Below the pieces are notes generated by a model that saw nothing but the letters and a program-made list of their open reading frames with translations, made no database searches and was not told the DNA's origin. The translations under genes and the position numbers were made by a program. Of a stretch of DNA of 64,000 nucleotides, positions 47,142-56,263 are shown piece after piece; position 1 is the stretch's first letter; every line of letters starts with the position of its first letter. This DNA is from Weeksella massiliensis (lineage in GTDB: Bacteria > Bacteroidota > Bacteroidia > Flavobacteriales > Weeksellaceae), in contig CCMH01000003.1 of assembly GCA_000751595.1 (NCBI GenBank), forward strand, positions 124,001 to 188,000, given 5' to 3'.

Positions 47142-47777
47142 TTAGGCATAATCCACAACCCAGGTTAAATAAAAATCATCAATTTTCTGAAAATGACCAT
47201 AATAAATTCGGCTCGATTTTTCATCCGAAATCCAACAAGGAATCACTTGATTTTCATCCAAACTAAATTCTTCTATCCGATAATGATGAAGAAAATTCCA
47301 AAGATTTCCACCATTCAATTTATACAAACCTTCTTTCAGTCCCCACAGAATATGCAAATAATCGACAAGTTGTTCGGGATATTTTTTTAACCAACTGAAC
47401 TCGTCTTCTCGCACAAATTTTTCTTTGATATTAAGAATTTTTTTCGGACGAGATTTTTCTATATCGATCCCCAAGGGTAAATTACTTATTCCAACCGCCA
47501 CATATTCGTACGAATGGGTAATCGACAATTCGTTACTCGTAGGCAAATAAGGTTTTCCTTTTTCGTTATACAACACATCATAATCGAGATTCAATACTTT
47601 GAGGCAAGCCCGCAACCCCAAATATTCTCTTGCTTGTTTTGGGCGCAGAACGTGGTATTTTTCTAATCGTTTTTCTGATAAAGATAAAAATGCCAACAAC
47701 TCTTCGTTGCTTTCGGTCAACTTCCAACAAACGATTCGGGTTTGTTCTCTGAATTGTAAATCATGTGTGATTGCCAT
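47142..47777 (-). CDS. 4'-phosphopantetheinyl transferase superfamily protein
   Basis: A 211-residue enzyme of the Sfp/AcpT type that transfers the phosphopantetheine arm from CoA to carrier proteins. GIDIEKSRP carries the Mg-binding Asp/Glu near residue 107, and WGLKEGLYKLNG is the W-x-x-KE-x-x-K motif. Its size is close to Sfp rather than AcpS. The carrier target (fatty acid, flexirubin or peptide synthase) is not in the window. It is followed by the PnuC-like gene after 21 nt. Confidence 0.9.
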   Translation of the reverse strand: MAITHDLQFREQTRIVCWKLTESNEELLAFLSLSEKRLEKYHVLRPKQAREYLGLRACLKVLNLDYDVLYNEKGKPYLPTSNELSITHSYEYVAVGISNLPLGIDIEKSRPKKILNIKEKFVREDEFSWLKKYPEQLVDYLHILWGLKEGLYKLNGGNLWNFLHHYRIEEFSLDENQVIPCWISDEKSSRIYYGHFQKIDDFYLTWVVDYA

Positions 47778-47910
47778 AAACTATTCTCTATGCTAAAATT
47801 GAGGTTAGAGAACAAATTTACAAACAAAAAGTAGCAAAAAAACTGGAATTGTGAATGATTTTGATTTTTTATTAACGAAATCGATTTAAGACAATTACAA
47901 GAAAAGTAAG

Positions 47911-47918
47911 TATATTTG
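47911..47918 (+). promoter_or_regulatory. -7 box of ahcY
   Basis: TATATTTG matches the Bacteroidota -7 element and lies 22 nt before the ahcY start. Upstream there is only a weak TTTA in the -33 region. No SAH or SAM riboswitch fold was seen in the leader. Confidence 0.5.
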
Positions 47919-47940
47919 TACCAAAATTTTTATTACCATT

Positions 47941-49254
47941 ATGGCAACAGAAACACACTATATTCCTTACAAAGTAAAGGATATTTCCTTAGCAGATTGG
48001 GGAAGAAAAGAAATTAAATTAGCTGAAGCAGAAATGCCAGGATTAATGGCGATCAGAGAAGAGTACGGACCGTCGCAACCTTTGAAGGGCGCTCGTATTG
48101 CAGGTTGCTTACACATGACAATTCAAACAGCGGTGCTTATCGAAACCCTTGTTGCGTTGGGTGCGGAAGTTACCTGGTCGTCTTGTAATATTTTCTCTAC
48201 GCAAGATCATGCAGCAGCAGCAATTGCAGCAGCAGGAATCCCAGTGTATGCTTGGAAAGGGATGAACGCGGAGGAGTTTGATTGGTGTATCGAACAAACA
48301 CTTTTCTTTGGTGAAGATAGAAAACCATTGAACATGATTTTGGATGATGGTGGAGATTTAACCAATATGGTTTTTGATCAATATCCTGAATTAACAAAAG
48401 ATATCAAAGGACTTTCTGAAGAAACCACAACTGGTGTTCACCGTTTGTACGAGAGAATGACGAACGGAACATTGGTTGTTCCGGCAATCAACGTAAATGA
48501 TTCGGTTACAAAATCGAAATTCGATAACAAATACGGATGTCGCGAATCTGCAGTTGATGCAATCCGAAGAGCAACAGATGTAATGTTGGCTGGGAAACGA
48601 GTAGTCGTTTGTGGATATGGCGATGTAGGAAAAGGAACGGCAGAATCTTTCCGCGGTGCAGGCTCTATCGTAACGGTAACCGAAATCGACCCGATTTGTG
48701 CTTTACAAGCTGCAATGGAAGGTTTCGAAGTGAAGAAGTTAGAAAACGTTGTCGGGAATGCAGACATTGTTATTACGACAACAGGGAACTTCAACATTGT
48801 TCGTGCAGAACATTTCAAGAAAATGAAAGATAAAACCATCGTTTGTAACATTGGGCACTTCGATAATGAAATCGATATGGCTTGGTTGAACAAAAACTAT
48901 GGTGACACAAAATATGAAGTAAAACCACAAGTGGACATTTACAATGTAGATGGAAAAGAGATTATTATTTTAGCCGAAGGACGTTTGGTTAATTTAGGAT
49001 GTGCTACTGGTCACCCTTCATTTGTAATGTCGAATTCATTCTCTAACCAAACTTTGGCACAAATCGAGCTTTGGACGAATTCTGACGCTTACGAAAACAA
49101 AGTTTATATGTTACCGAAAAAGTTAGACGAAAAAGTTGCTGCATTACACTTGGCGAAAATCGGGGTAGAACTTGAAACTTTATCAGAAGAGCAGGCGAAA
49201 TATATTGGGGTTGAAGTTGAAGGACCTTTCAAACCAGAATATTATCGATATTAA
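47941..49254 (+). CDS. ahcY: Adenosylhomocysteinase
   Basis: A 437-residue NAD-dependent enzyme that splits S-adenosylhomocysteine into adenosine and homocysteine and thereby relieves product inhibition of methyltransferases. The NAD-binding [10 protein letters not shown] starts near residue 225. Conserved segments include [39 protein letters not shown] and the C-terminal [10 protein letters not shown]. Length fits the bacterial form. It is monocistronic, with a terminator after it. Confidence 0.98.
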   Translation: MATETHYIPYKVKDISLADWGRKEIKLAEAEMPGLMAIREEYGPSQPLKGARIAGCLHMTIQTAVLIETLVALGAEVTWSSCNIFSTQDHAAAAIAAAGIPVYAWKGMNAEEFDWCIEQTLFFGEDRKPLNMILDDGGDLTNMVFDQYPELTKDIKGLSEETTTGVHRLYERMTNGTLVVPAINVNDSVTKSKFDNKYGCRESAVDAIRRATDVMLAGKRVVVCGYGDVGKGTAESFRGAGSIVTVTEIDPICALQAAMEGFEVKKLENVVGNADIVITTTGNFNIVRAEHFKKMKDKTIVCNIGHFDNEIDMAWLNKNYGDTKYEVKPQVDIYNVDGKEIIILAEGRLVNLGCATGHPSFVMSNSFSNQTLAQIELWTNSDAYENKVYMLPKKLDEKVAALHLAKIGVELETLSEEQAKYIGVEVEGPFKPEYYRY

Positions 49255-49273
49255 TAATTACTAGTATCATAGG

Positions 49274-49306
49274 AAAACTCATCAATTTTTTGATGAGTTT
49301 TTTTTT
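49274..49306. terminator. Terminator after ahcY
   Basis: AAAACTCATCA and TGATGAGTTTT form an 11-bp stem with a T-run. It also lies just past the stop of the converging gene. Confidence 0.9.
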
Positions 49307-49310
49307 GTAA

Positions 49311-50150
49311 TCATTTCGATATTAACACATCTACATTTATAGCTGGCGATAGCGATAATTGAGTTTTTCTCCAATCATTGTAATAGAATCTATAAAAACT
49401 TTTATGCAAAACACCTGCACTCAGATTTACTGATTCTTTTAATTCATTATCTAACAATTGAATTCCTACATAAAAACTCTCATCTATCCATAAATCATAT
49501 TCTTCCAAATCTATTGTAAAAACTTGATCTATAATTTTCTCTTTAGAAAAATTCCCAAGAATGTCATTTACGTTTATTACTTCTCCAGGAATACCTAAAT
49601 TATTTTTATAAATAACTATACGAAATGGCAACTCAATATCATATTCATACTTTGAAAAATTAATATTCACTCTAAGTATTTTTGCTCTTTTAGACCCAGA
49701 GTTTATAAAAACAGCTATCTCTTTTAAACTTTCTTTCTCTTCAGAATCATTAGGAGCAATATTGAAAAATACATTTTTTGATTTTGATTTTGGGCCAAAA
49801 TTCTTTTCTTTAAATTTCTTTCTGTTATATATAACAGTTTCTTGCAAATTAATAATATCCGGACTTAGCTCGATGATATGATTTGATTCTATAAACTCAG
49901 AAATTTTCACAATAAACTTTTCATAACCTATAGCATCAACAATTAAATATGCATTTTTATCTAAAGAAGAAAAATCATACAATGCTTCACCTTCTTGATT
50001 TGCCATGAAACCTTTATCCGAGTTTTCTATTCCTACTTTTACATATGGAATTGGGTTTTGATCATATTTAGATACAATCTTTATTTCAACTTTTTGAGCA
50101 AAAACAACATTAACCAAAACAATCATTAATAGAGTAAAATAATTTTTCAT
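49311..50150 (-). CDS. Exported protein with carboxypeptidase-regulatory-like domain, unknown
   Basis: A 279-residue protein. The signal peptide is MKNYFTLLMIVLVNVVFAQK. Residues of about 20-100 look like a CarboxypepD_reg-like beta-sandwich (NPIPYVKVGIENSDKGFMAN, GEALYDFSSL, IVDAIGYEKFIV, LSPDIINLQETVIY). The rest has a long beta-rich segment (PFRIVIYKNNLGIPGEVINV, ESFYVGIQLLDNELKES). The family is common in Bacteroidota and is sometimes surface-related. No enzyme motif is seen. It is AT-rich compared with its neighbours. The function is unknown. Confidence 0.78.
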   Translation of the reverse strand: MKNYFTLLMIVLVNVVFAQKVEIKIVSKYDQNPIPYVKVGIENSDKGFMANQEGEALYDFSSLDKNAYLIVDAIGYEKFIVKISEFIESNHIIELSPDIINLQETVIYNRKKFKEKNFGPKSKSKNVFFNIAPNDSEEKESLKEIAVFINSGSKRAKILRVNINFSKYEYDIELPFRIVIYKNNLGIPGEVINVNDILGNFSKEKIIDQVFTIDLEEYDLWIDESFYVGIQLLDNELKESVNLSAGVLHKSFYRFYYNDWRKTQLSLSPAINVDVLISK

Positions 50151-50194
50151 ATTACACTTTTAACAATAAGACGTTTTTTAGTGAAAATAGTTAC

Positions 50195-50223
50195 AAAAAA
50201 AGGACGCAATCCTGCGTCCTTTC
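50195..50223 (-). terminator. Terminator after the FKBP gene
   Basis: AGGACGCA-ATCC-TGCGTCCT is a perfect 8-bp GC-rich stem; on the minus strand it is followed by TTTTTTT. Confidence 0.92.
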
Positions 50224-50248
50224 TTATCTATTTATATTCAAAGAAAAT

Positions 50249-51184
50249 TTATTTTCCTTGTTGCTCAATCATTTTTTTCAATTCAGCTTCTTGTTCAGGC
50301 GTTAACTGATGTGTTCCTTCTGCTGCTGGTGCTTGCGCTCCTGCTGCCGCATCTTTTGCACTCAATAACTCAACCTCAAACTCCAATGCTTGGTTTGGTC
50401 CGATACCTCCTTGTGGCGCACCGTTCTCACCATAAGCCAAAGCTGCAGGAATATAGAAAGTATATTTTGCCCCTGGTGACATCAATTGCAATCCTTCTTT
50501 CCAACCTGGGATCACTGCATCTAATGGGAATTCTACTGGTTCTCCTCCATTCTTTTCAGTCGAATCAAAAACTTTTCCGGTTTCTAAAATCTTACCCGTA
50601 TATTTTACTTTTACAACTGAGTTCAACGTTGGTTTTGCTCCAGTTCCTTCTTTTTGTACAACATAAACTAATCCGCTTGCTGTAGATTTAGCTCCTGAAG
50701 ATTTTTTCTTTTCTTCGATTAATTTGTTCGATTTCTCGTTATTATCTTTTTGTAAATCTTTTACATGTTTTTCGGCATACGTCATCAAGAACTGATTTCC
50801 AGCTTCTTGCGTCAAAAGCAATTTACGCTTTCTCACAACATCCATAAATCCTTGGATTACCACATCACGATCAAACTTACCTTCTAAACCTTGTGCAGAA
50901 ATCACCGATTCTATGGTTTGCCCAATTTGTTGTCCGATAGCAAATGACTCACGCTCTTTTCCTCCGTTTAGGTACTCACGAATCCCTTTTTCTACTTCTG
51001 CATAGTTCACAGAATCCGATTCTACCAAACGACTATTCAACATCTGAGCCTGGTCACCCAAAGACGTACCAAATGCATACGAAGCTTTTTGGTCATCGTT
51101 CTCTAACTTATCGATTGTTTTTCCAGACTTGTTACATGCTGCTAATGAAGCAATTACCACAAGACTTAAAAATGCTTTTTTCAT
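50249..51184 (-). CDS. FKBP-type peptidyl-prolyl isomerase lipoprotein
   Basis: A 311-residue periplasmic folding helper. The lipobox is SLAAC, with the lipid Cys at residue 17. The FKBP N-terminal dimerisation region spans about 30-160 (ASYAFGTSLGDQAQMLN, SFAIGQQIGQTIES). The FKBP catalytic domain follows at about 175-275 (VVKVKYTGKILETGKVFDST, WKEGLQLMSPGAKYTFYIPA, LAYGENGAPQGGIGPNQALE). The tail is Ala/Gln/Glu-rich. The architecture matches FkpA/Mip-type enzymes. Confidence 0.94.
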   Translation of the reverse strand: MKKAFLSLVVIASLAACNKSGKTIDKLENDDQKASYAFGTSLGDQAQMLNSRLVESDSVNYAEVEKGIREYLNGGKERESFAIGQQIGQTIESVISAQGLEGKFDRDVVIQGFMDVVRKRKLLLTQEAGNQFLMTYAEKHVKDLQKDNNEKSNKLIEEKKKSSGAKSTASGLVYVVQKEGTGAKPTLNSVVKVKYTGKILETGKVFDSTEKNGGEPVEFPLDAVIPGWKEGLQLMSPGAKYTFYIPAALAYGENGAPQGGIGPNQALEFEVELLSAKDAAAGAQAPAAEGTHQLTPEQEAELKKMIEQQGK

Positions 51185-51268
51185 AACGATTTATAAATTT
51201 ATGCAATTTTACAAATAATAAATAGAATATACAGATTTTTTTCTACTAAACAATTTTTCTTCAAAGGT

Positions 51269-51942
51269 TTAATCATAAATATTCAATCCAAAATCACTCA
51301 TCAACTTAAGAATAGAAGCATTTTTTTCTGCCATTTCTTTGGCTATTATTTTATTGGTTTTGATATGATTAACGGAAGCTATCGTTTCGGTAACTCTGGT
51401 TTCTATTTTGATATAATAATTATTCAACGTACTCTTGCAAGCATTGACAATTCTATTGCGAAGTCCCTCGAATTCGGTTTCAGAAGAAATCGAACCCAAT
51501 TCTACTTCGATCAAATCTTCTTTGATTTTCTTAATTTTTGCTGTAGACAAAATACTGTAAGTCGGAATCAAATTTTCTGCTTTGATTTCCTCTAAAAATG
51601 AAAGCCAAAACTGATCGACTTGTTCTTGCGTAAACGGATTTTTAGGCAAAGTTTCATCAACTTTTGCCGTAACTTCTTCTTCCTCTTTTTTCTCCTCCAA
51701 CTCAATCGACAAACTAAAAGCCGATTTTCGCTTCTTTTTCAGTGGCTTTGCCACACGAATATCTTGCATTTCTTCGGCAACCGTTGCTACATTATTGGTA
51801 GGTTTTTCGGTAGGATAAGAATTATCCGAAGAATTTGGTTTGGATGACGTAGTAACTTGCGATGCGTTGGTTTTGGTAGGAGCAGAAAGCGATTCTTTGT
51901 TCCAAAACAAATACGCAGGGATTATCCTATACTTTTTTTTTT
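51269..51942 (-). CDS. dnaX: DnaX tau C-terminal extension in the -1 frame
   Basis: About 213 codons run from after the A10 tract to 51269, with no ATG of their own (the first possible start is a TTG at 51910). They read KYRIIPAYLFWNKESLSAPT and then a Ser/Thr/Lys-rich linker, a KKKRKSAFSLSIELEEKKEE stretch and a folded end (NPFTQEQVDQFWLSFLEEIK, ENLIPTYSILSTAKIKKIKE, FEGLRNRIVNACKSTLNNYY). Flavobacterial DnaX proteins end in a similar domain, so this is best read as the tau-specific part reached by a -1 shift. A disrupted gene or an assembly error in the homopolymer remain alternatives. Confidence 0.7.
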
Positions 51943-53013
51943 AGCCAAATCACCTTGCGGATCCAACAAAGAGGCCATTTGCATCAAGGCAATTTCCACA
52001 GATAAACGTGGATTTTTAGAAGCTTTGTATTGAATATCGGTCTGATTTGCAATATCAATTGCTCCAAATAAAAATGCCGTTGGACATTTGGCAGCATGTT
52101 CTAAATATTTTGCTTTTGTGGCTTCTCCTACTTCTAACAATCCTACTGTAGAAGGAGTTTTCGAAATCAAAACGTCGCGGAAATGAGCTCCTAATCCATT
52201 GATAAAAAGATGCGCATCGAATCCTTTTTTTAGGATTTCATCCAATAATAATAAAGCGTCCGGAATTTGATTTGCCAATAAAGCATCCGTCAATTTAAAG
52301 TAATAATCGTAATCTAAAACATTTAGATTTTCTGCAACTTTCTCGAACGTTAAATTTTTATTCGTAAAAGTTACCATCCGATCAAAAATCGATAAAGAAT
52401 CGCGCAAAGCTCCATCTGCTTTCTGAGCAATCAAATGCAAAGCGTCATCTTCGTATTGTACGTTTTCTTTTTCGGCAACGACTTTCAGGTGGTTTTTGAT
52501 ATCCTCAACACTAATTCGTTTAAAATCATAAATCTGACAACGCGATAAAATTGTTGGGATTATCTTGTGTTTTTCGGTAGTAGCCAAAATAAAAATAGCA
52601 TGTGCAGGCGGCTCTTCTAACGTTTTGAGAAATGCATTGAAGGCTGCCGTTGACAACATATGCACCTCATCTATAATATAAACGCGGTATTTCCCGACTT
52701 GCGGAATAATGCGAACTTGCTCTATGAGCGAGCGTATATCATCGACCGAGTTGTTAGAAGCAGCATCGAGCTCGAAAATATTAAAAGCAAAATCCTGACC
52801 TTCTGCGCCACCATTTTCTTCATTAATTTTTCTTGCCAAAATACGCGCGCACGTTGTTTTCCCAACCCCTCGAGGTCCACAAAAAAGCAATGCCTGAGGT
52901 AGCTGATGACTATCAATTGCATGCTGCAAAGTCGCTGTAATAGCTTCTTGCCCCACAACATCTTCAAACTCTAACGGACGATATTTTCTTGCCGATACAA
53001 TAAATTGCTCCAT
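51922..53013 (-). CDS. dnaX: DNA polymerase III clamp-loader subunit gamma/tau, zero-frame product
   Basis: The AAA+ ATPase core of the clamp loader. From the ATG at 53013 (MEQFIVSARKYRPLEFEDVV) the frame is 363 codons; the open frame also reaches a TTG at 53025. Walker A is GPRGVGKTTCAR and Walker B/DExx is IIDEVHMLSTAAFNAFLKTL, followed by the sensor region ATTEKHKIIPTILSRC. The usual Cys4 zinc module after Walker A is absent, as in other Bacteroidota. The zero frame ends four codons after the A10 tract at a TAA, which would give a gamma-like product. Confidence 0.9.
   Translation of the reverse strand: MEQFIVSARKYRPLEFEDVVGQEAITATLQHAIDSHQLPQALLFCGPRGVGKTTCARILARKINEENGGAEGQDFAFNIFELDAASNNSVDDIRSLIEQVRIIPQVGKYRVYIIDEVHMLSTAAFNAFLKTLEEPPAHAIFILATTEKHKIIPTILSRCQIYDFKRISVEDIKNHLKVVAEKENVQYEDDALHLIAQKADGALRDSLSIFDRMVTFTNKNLTFEKVAENLNVLDYDYYFKLTDALLANQIPDALLLLDEILKKGFDAHLFINGLGAHFRDVLISKTPSTVGLLEVGEATKAKYLEHAAKCPTAFLFGAIDIANQTDIQYKASKNPRLSVEIALMQMASLLDPQGDLAKKKSIG
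51933..51942 (-). promoter_or_regulatory. A10 slippery tract in dnaX
   Basis: On the coding strand: GCT, then ten A residues, then GTATAGGATAA. The tract reads AAA AAA AAA AGT in the zero frame. Slippage by one base gives AAA AAA AAA AAG TAT AGG, which joins the long downstream frame. Runs of nine or more A residues are known to cause RNA polymerase slippage (Thermus dnaX), and A-runs also support ribosomal -1 shifting (E. coli dnaX). Confidence 0.75.
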
Positions 53014-53149
53014 AACTGTTGACAAATATACTCGATTTCCTTGGCTTTTGAAAACATTCTGCTCTTGTAATTTTCTATCTATATTTATTCTGTTTCTATT
53101 GGGTTATTTTCTATTTTTGTAACTCATTTTTTCTACAAACCTATAAACA

Positions 53150-55627
53150 ATGACCATACGAAATACTGAACCTGATGTGAAAACATCTAAAAAGAAAACA
53201 TTTAGAACCATAATTGGTATTCTATTTATTTCTTTAGGATTTACTTTGTTTTTATCACTCATTTCTTATTTAATCAATAGTAGCTGGGATCAAAGTCAAA
53301 TCTATCAACTAACCGATAAATCGATCGAAGCTGAAAACATTTTCGGAAAACTAGGCGCCTTTTTAGGTGAAATTTTCATTCGAAATGGTATCGGAATTAC
53401 TGCATTTTTCTTACCGATATTCTTTATCCTTTATGGTCTGAAAATCATTACTAAAATAAAAAAAATAAAACCCTTTTATACCCTTTACAATAGTCTATTT
53501 TTCATAATCTGGATACCGATTCTGTTAGGATTTTTCTTTCCTACCAAAGATATTTTATCGGGTACAATGGGTTTCGAAGTCAATGATTTTTTGAATAGTT
53601 TGATTGGAAAAATTGGAGTTGGCGCGGCACTGTTCGTAAGCTTTATTATTTATGCTGTCGTGCATTGGCGTTTGAGCTACGAAAATATCGTCCACAAATT
53701 AGAAAGTAGAAAAGAAGAAAAAATACAAAAACGTTTAGAACGTGATATTGCTGCAAGAGAAAAAGCCGAAACCGAAAGCAACGATCCTTTTCAGGAGTTT
53801 GATCACCCGACTACGGAAGCGGTAAAACCTCCTACCGAGAAAAAAGAAGAAAGAGTTGTTCATGTTTTAGAAACTCCTCTAGAAGAGGAAGATTTTTTGA
53901 CCGATTCTCAAAAAATAGATGAATACGAAAAAGAGGCTTCTCGACAAAACAAAGCAAAAGTAGAAAAAGAAACAACTGTAACGCTTTCGACAACGGCAAC
54001 ACCGCAACCTATTACAGAAAAGGAAGAACCGCAAGAAACAGATGGTTTGGAACTGGAAATCGAACAAAGCTCTGAAGAGGAAATATTGGAAGAAGTGTCG
54101 GAAAATTTGGTAAAAAAACATGGAGAATATGATCCACATTTAGATTTGCCCAACTATAAATTTCCGCCGCTCAATTTATTAACTTTATACCCAAATGCTT
54201 CACAAACAACGATCGATCAGCGAGAATTAGAAGCCAATAAAAATAAAATTGTTGACACTTTAGCCAATTACGGCATCGGAATTTCTCAAATCAAAGCGAC
54301 TATCGGACCGACGGTTACTTTGTACGAAATTGTCCCAGAAGCTGGTGTTCGGATTTCGAAAATCAAAAATCTAGAAGACGATATCGCTTTGAGTTTAAGC
54401 GCTTTAGGAATCCGAATCATTGCACCAATCCCTGGTCGCGGAACAATAGGGATCGAAGTTCCTAATTCTAATCCCTCTGTTGTGTCGATGCATTCTGCGA
54501 TTGCTTCAGCTAAATTTCAATCATCCACAATGGAATTGCCGATCGCTTTTGGAAAGACAATTTCGAATGAAACCTTTGTTGCCGATTTGGCCAAAATGCC
54601 TCACCTTTTGATGGCAGGTGCTACCGGACAAGGGAAATCGGTAGGATTGAATGCAATCATCACTTCGTTGATTTATAAAAAACACCCTTCTGAATTAAAA
54701 TTTGTTTTGGTCGATCCGAAAAAAGTAGAATTAACGCTCTACTCGAAAATAGAACGTCATTATTTAGCTAAACTTCCCGATTCAGAAGAAGCAATCATCA
54801 CCGACAACACAAAGGTAATCAACACCTTAAACTCTCTATGTATCGAAATGGATGATCGTTACGAATTGCTGAAAAATGCTTTTGTAAGAAACATCAAAGA
54901 GTATAACGCAAAATTCAAACAAAGAAAGCTCAATCCCGAAAATGGACACCGTTTTTTACCATACATTGTTTTGGTGGTGGATGAGTTTGCAGACCTGATC
55001 ATGACTGCAGGAAAAGAAGTCGAACTACCGATTGCCCGATTGGCTCAGTTGGCACGTGCCGTTGGTATTCACCTCATTATCGCGACTCAACGTCCGTCGG
55101 TGAATGTGATTACAGGGACAATAAAAGCCAATTTCCCGGGACGTGTTGCCTTCCGTGTAACGTCTAAAATAGACTCAAGAACTATCCTAGATTCGGCCGG
55201 TGCCGATCAATTGATTGGGAAAGGAGATATGCTTTTTACAACCGGAAATGATTTGGTTCGGATTCAGTGTGCGTTTGTCGATACGCCCGAAGTGGATAAA
55301 ATTACCGAGTATATTGGCAATCAAAAAGGCTATCCCGACGCGATGCATTTACCAGAATACGAAGGCGAAGAAAGCAATGCATCCGATATAGATCTGAGTG
55401 ATCGCGATGCTTTTTTCGAGGAGGCTGCGCGAATTGTAATTGTTGCACAACAAGGTTCTGCTTCTCTTTTACAAAGAAAATTAAAGATTGGATATAATCG
55501 TGCCGGACGTTTGATTGATCAACTAGAAGCCGCCGGAATTGTTGGTCCTTTCGAAGGAAGTAAAGCGCGACAAGTCCACTTGCAGGATGAACTTAGTTTG
55601 GAACAGTTGTTGAATAATCTCGATTAA
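53150..55627 (+). CDS. ftsK: DNA translocase FtsK/SpoIIIE family
   Basis: An 825-residue septum-associated motor that pumps chromosome ends and activates XerCD at dif. Four N-terminal transmembrane helices lie at about 18-190. A charged linker (about 200-320) is rich in Glu and Lys. The RecA-like motor has Walker A AGATGQGKSVGLNA near 488 and Walker B VVDEFADLIM near 607. The C-terminal winged-helix gamma domain (RKLKIGYNRAGRLIDQLEAA) reads the polarity motifs. A TATTTTTG box lies at 53112-53119. Both xer genes are also in this window. LolA follows after 15 nt, probably in the same operon. Confidence 0.96.
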   Translation: MTIRNTEPDVKTSKKKTFRTIIGILFISLGFTLFLSLISYLINSSWDQSQIYQLTDKSIEAENIFGKLGAFLGEIFIRNGIGITAFFLPIFFILYGLKIITKIKKIKPFYTLYNSLFFIIWIPILLGFFFPTKDILSGTMGFEVNDFLNSLIGKIGVGAALFVSFIIYAVVHWRLSYENIVHKLESRKEEKIQKRLERDIAAREKAETESNDPFQEFDHPTTEAVKPPTEKKEERVVHVLETPLEEEDFLTDSQKIDEYEKEASRQNKAKVEKETTVTLSTTATPQPITEKEEPQETDGLELEIEQSSEEEILEEVSENLVKKHGEYDPHLDLPNYKFPPLNLLTLYPNASQTTIDQRELEANKNKIVDTLANYGIGISQIKATIGPTVTLYEIVPEAGVRISKIKNLEDDIALSLSALGIRIIAPIPGRGTIGIEVPNSNPSVVSMHSAIASAKFQSSTMELPIAFGKTISNETFVADLAKMPHLLMAGATGQGKSVGLNAIITSLIYKKHPSELKFVLVDPKKVELTLYSKIERHYLAKLPDSEEAIITDNTKVINTLNSLCIEMDDRYELLKNAFVRNIKEYNAKFKQRKLNPENGHRFLPYIVLVVDEFADLIMTAGKEVELPIARLAQLARAVGIHLIIATQRPSVNVITGTIKANFPGRVAFRVTSKIDSRTILDSAGADQLIGKGDMLFTTGNDLVRIQCAFVDTPEVDKITEYIGNQKGYPDAMHLPEYEGEESNASDIDLSDRDAFFEEAARIVIVAQQGSASLLQRKLKIGYNRAGRLIDQLEAAGIVGPFEGSKARQVHLQDELSLEQLLNNLD

Positions 55628-55642
55628 CAAATTTGTTGAAAA

Positions 55643-56260
55643 ATGAAAAAGAGCTTATTTACCTTTTTGGTATTTTTATCGGGTATGATGGTGTATGCAC
55701 AAGATGCAAAAAACTTATTGGATAAAGTTAAAAACAATTACCAAAAAGCAACAACGTATTACATCAAGTTTAATTTAGAGAATGGAGGAAAAAGCTATCA
55801 AGGCGAAGTCTTTTCGTTGAAAGAGAAGTTCAACCTCAATGTTATGGATGTCAATCAGATTTATGATGGAAAGAAATTGTATACGATTTCGAATGATGAC
55901 AAAGAAGTAACGATTTCGAACAGTCAGAACATGGACGATTTATTAACTCCTACCAAGATTCTAAATTCTTATACCAATGATTTTACGTATAAATTAGACA
56001 AGAAACAAACCATTGGCGGACAACCGATTCAGTTCATAAAATTTACCCCAAAAAACAATCAATCTTCGGTCCAATATGCTTTGCTTGGCGTTAACACGAA
56101 CAACAACCAAATCTATCAGTACAAAGAAGTAAGCAAGGGAAATCAAACGACTTCTATCACGGTAAAAGAATACTTAGAAAATTTAATTATTCACAAAAGT
56201 TACTTTAACTTTGACAGCAATAAATACAAGTCGAAAGGCTACGTTGTGACACAATTATAA
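55643..56260 (+). CDS. lolA: LolA-like outer-membrane lipoprotein carrier protein
   Basis: A 205-residue periplasmic protein with a signal peptide (SLFTFLVFLSGMMVYAQ). It has the LolA fold pattern: AKNLLDKVKNNYQKATTYYI, then a long beta-sheet (QGEVFSLKEKFNLNVMDVNQ, YDGKKLYTISNDDKEVTIS, SQNMDDLLTPTKILNSYTND). In Bacteroidota, LolA carries lipoproteins from inner to outer membrane. It sits between ftsK and lptF, a common flavobacterial order, so it is co-transcribed with envelope genes. Confidence 0.85.
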   Translation: MKKSLFTFLVFLSGMMVYAQDAKNLLDKVKNNYQKATTYYIKFNLENGGKSYQGEVFSLKEKFNLNVMDVNQIYDGKKLYTISNDDKEVTISNSQNMDDLLTPTKILNSYTNDFTYKLDKKQTIGGQPIQFIKFTPKNNQSSVQYALLGVNTNNNQIYQYKEVSKGNQTTSITVKEYLENLIIHKSYFNFDSNKYKSKGYVVTQL

Positions 56261-56263
56261 TTG

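Noticed and set aside
47800-47940. SAH or SAM riboswitch before ahcY
   Set aside because: The leader is AT-rich without any conserved aptamer block, and only a -7 promoter box is recognisable.
51269-51910. Independent 213-codon gene downstream of dnaX
   Set aside because: Its only start is a TTG inside a run-on frame, it directly continues the DnaX protein in the -1 frame after an A10 tract, and its end looks like a DnaX C-terminus.
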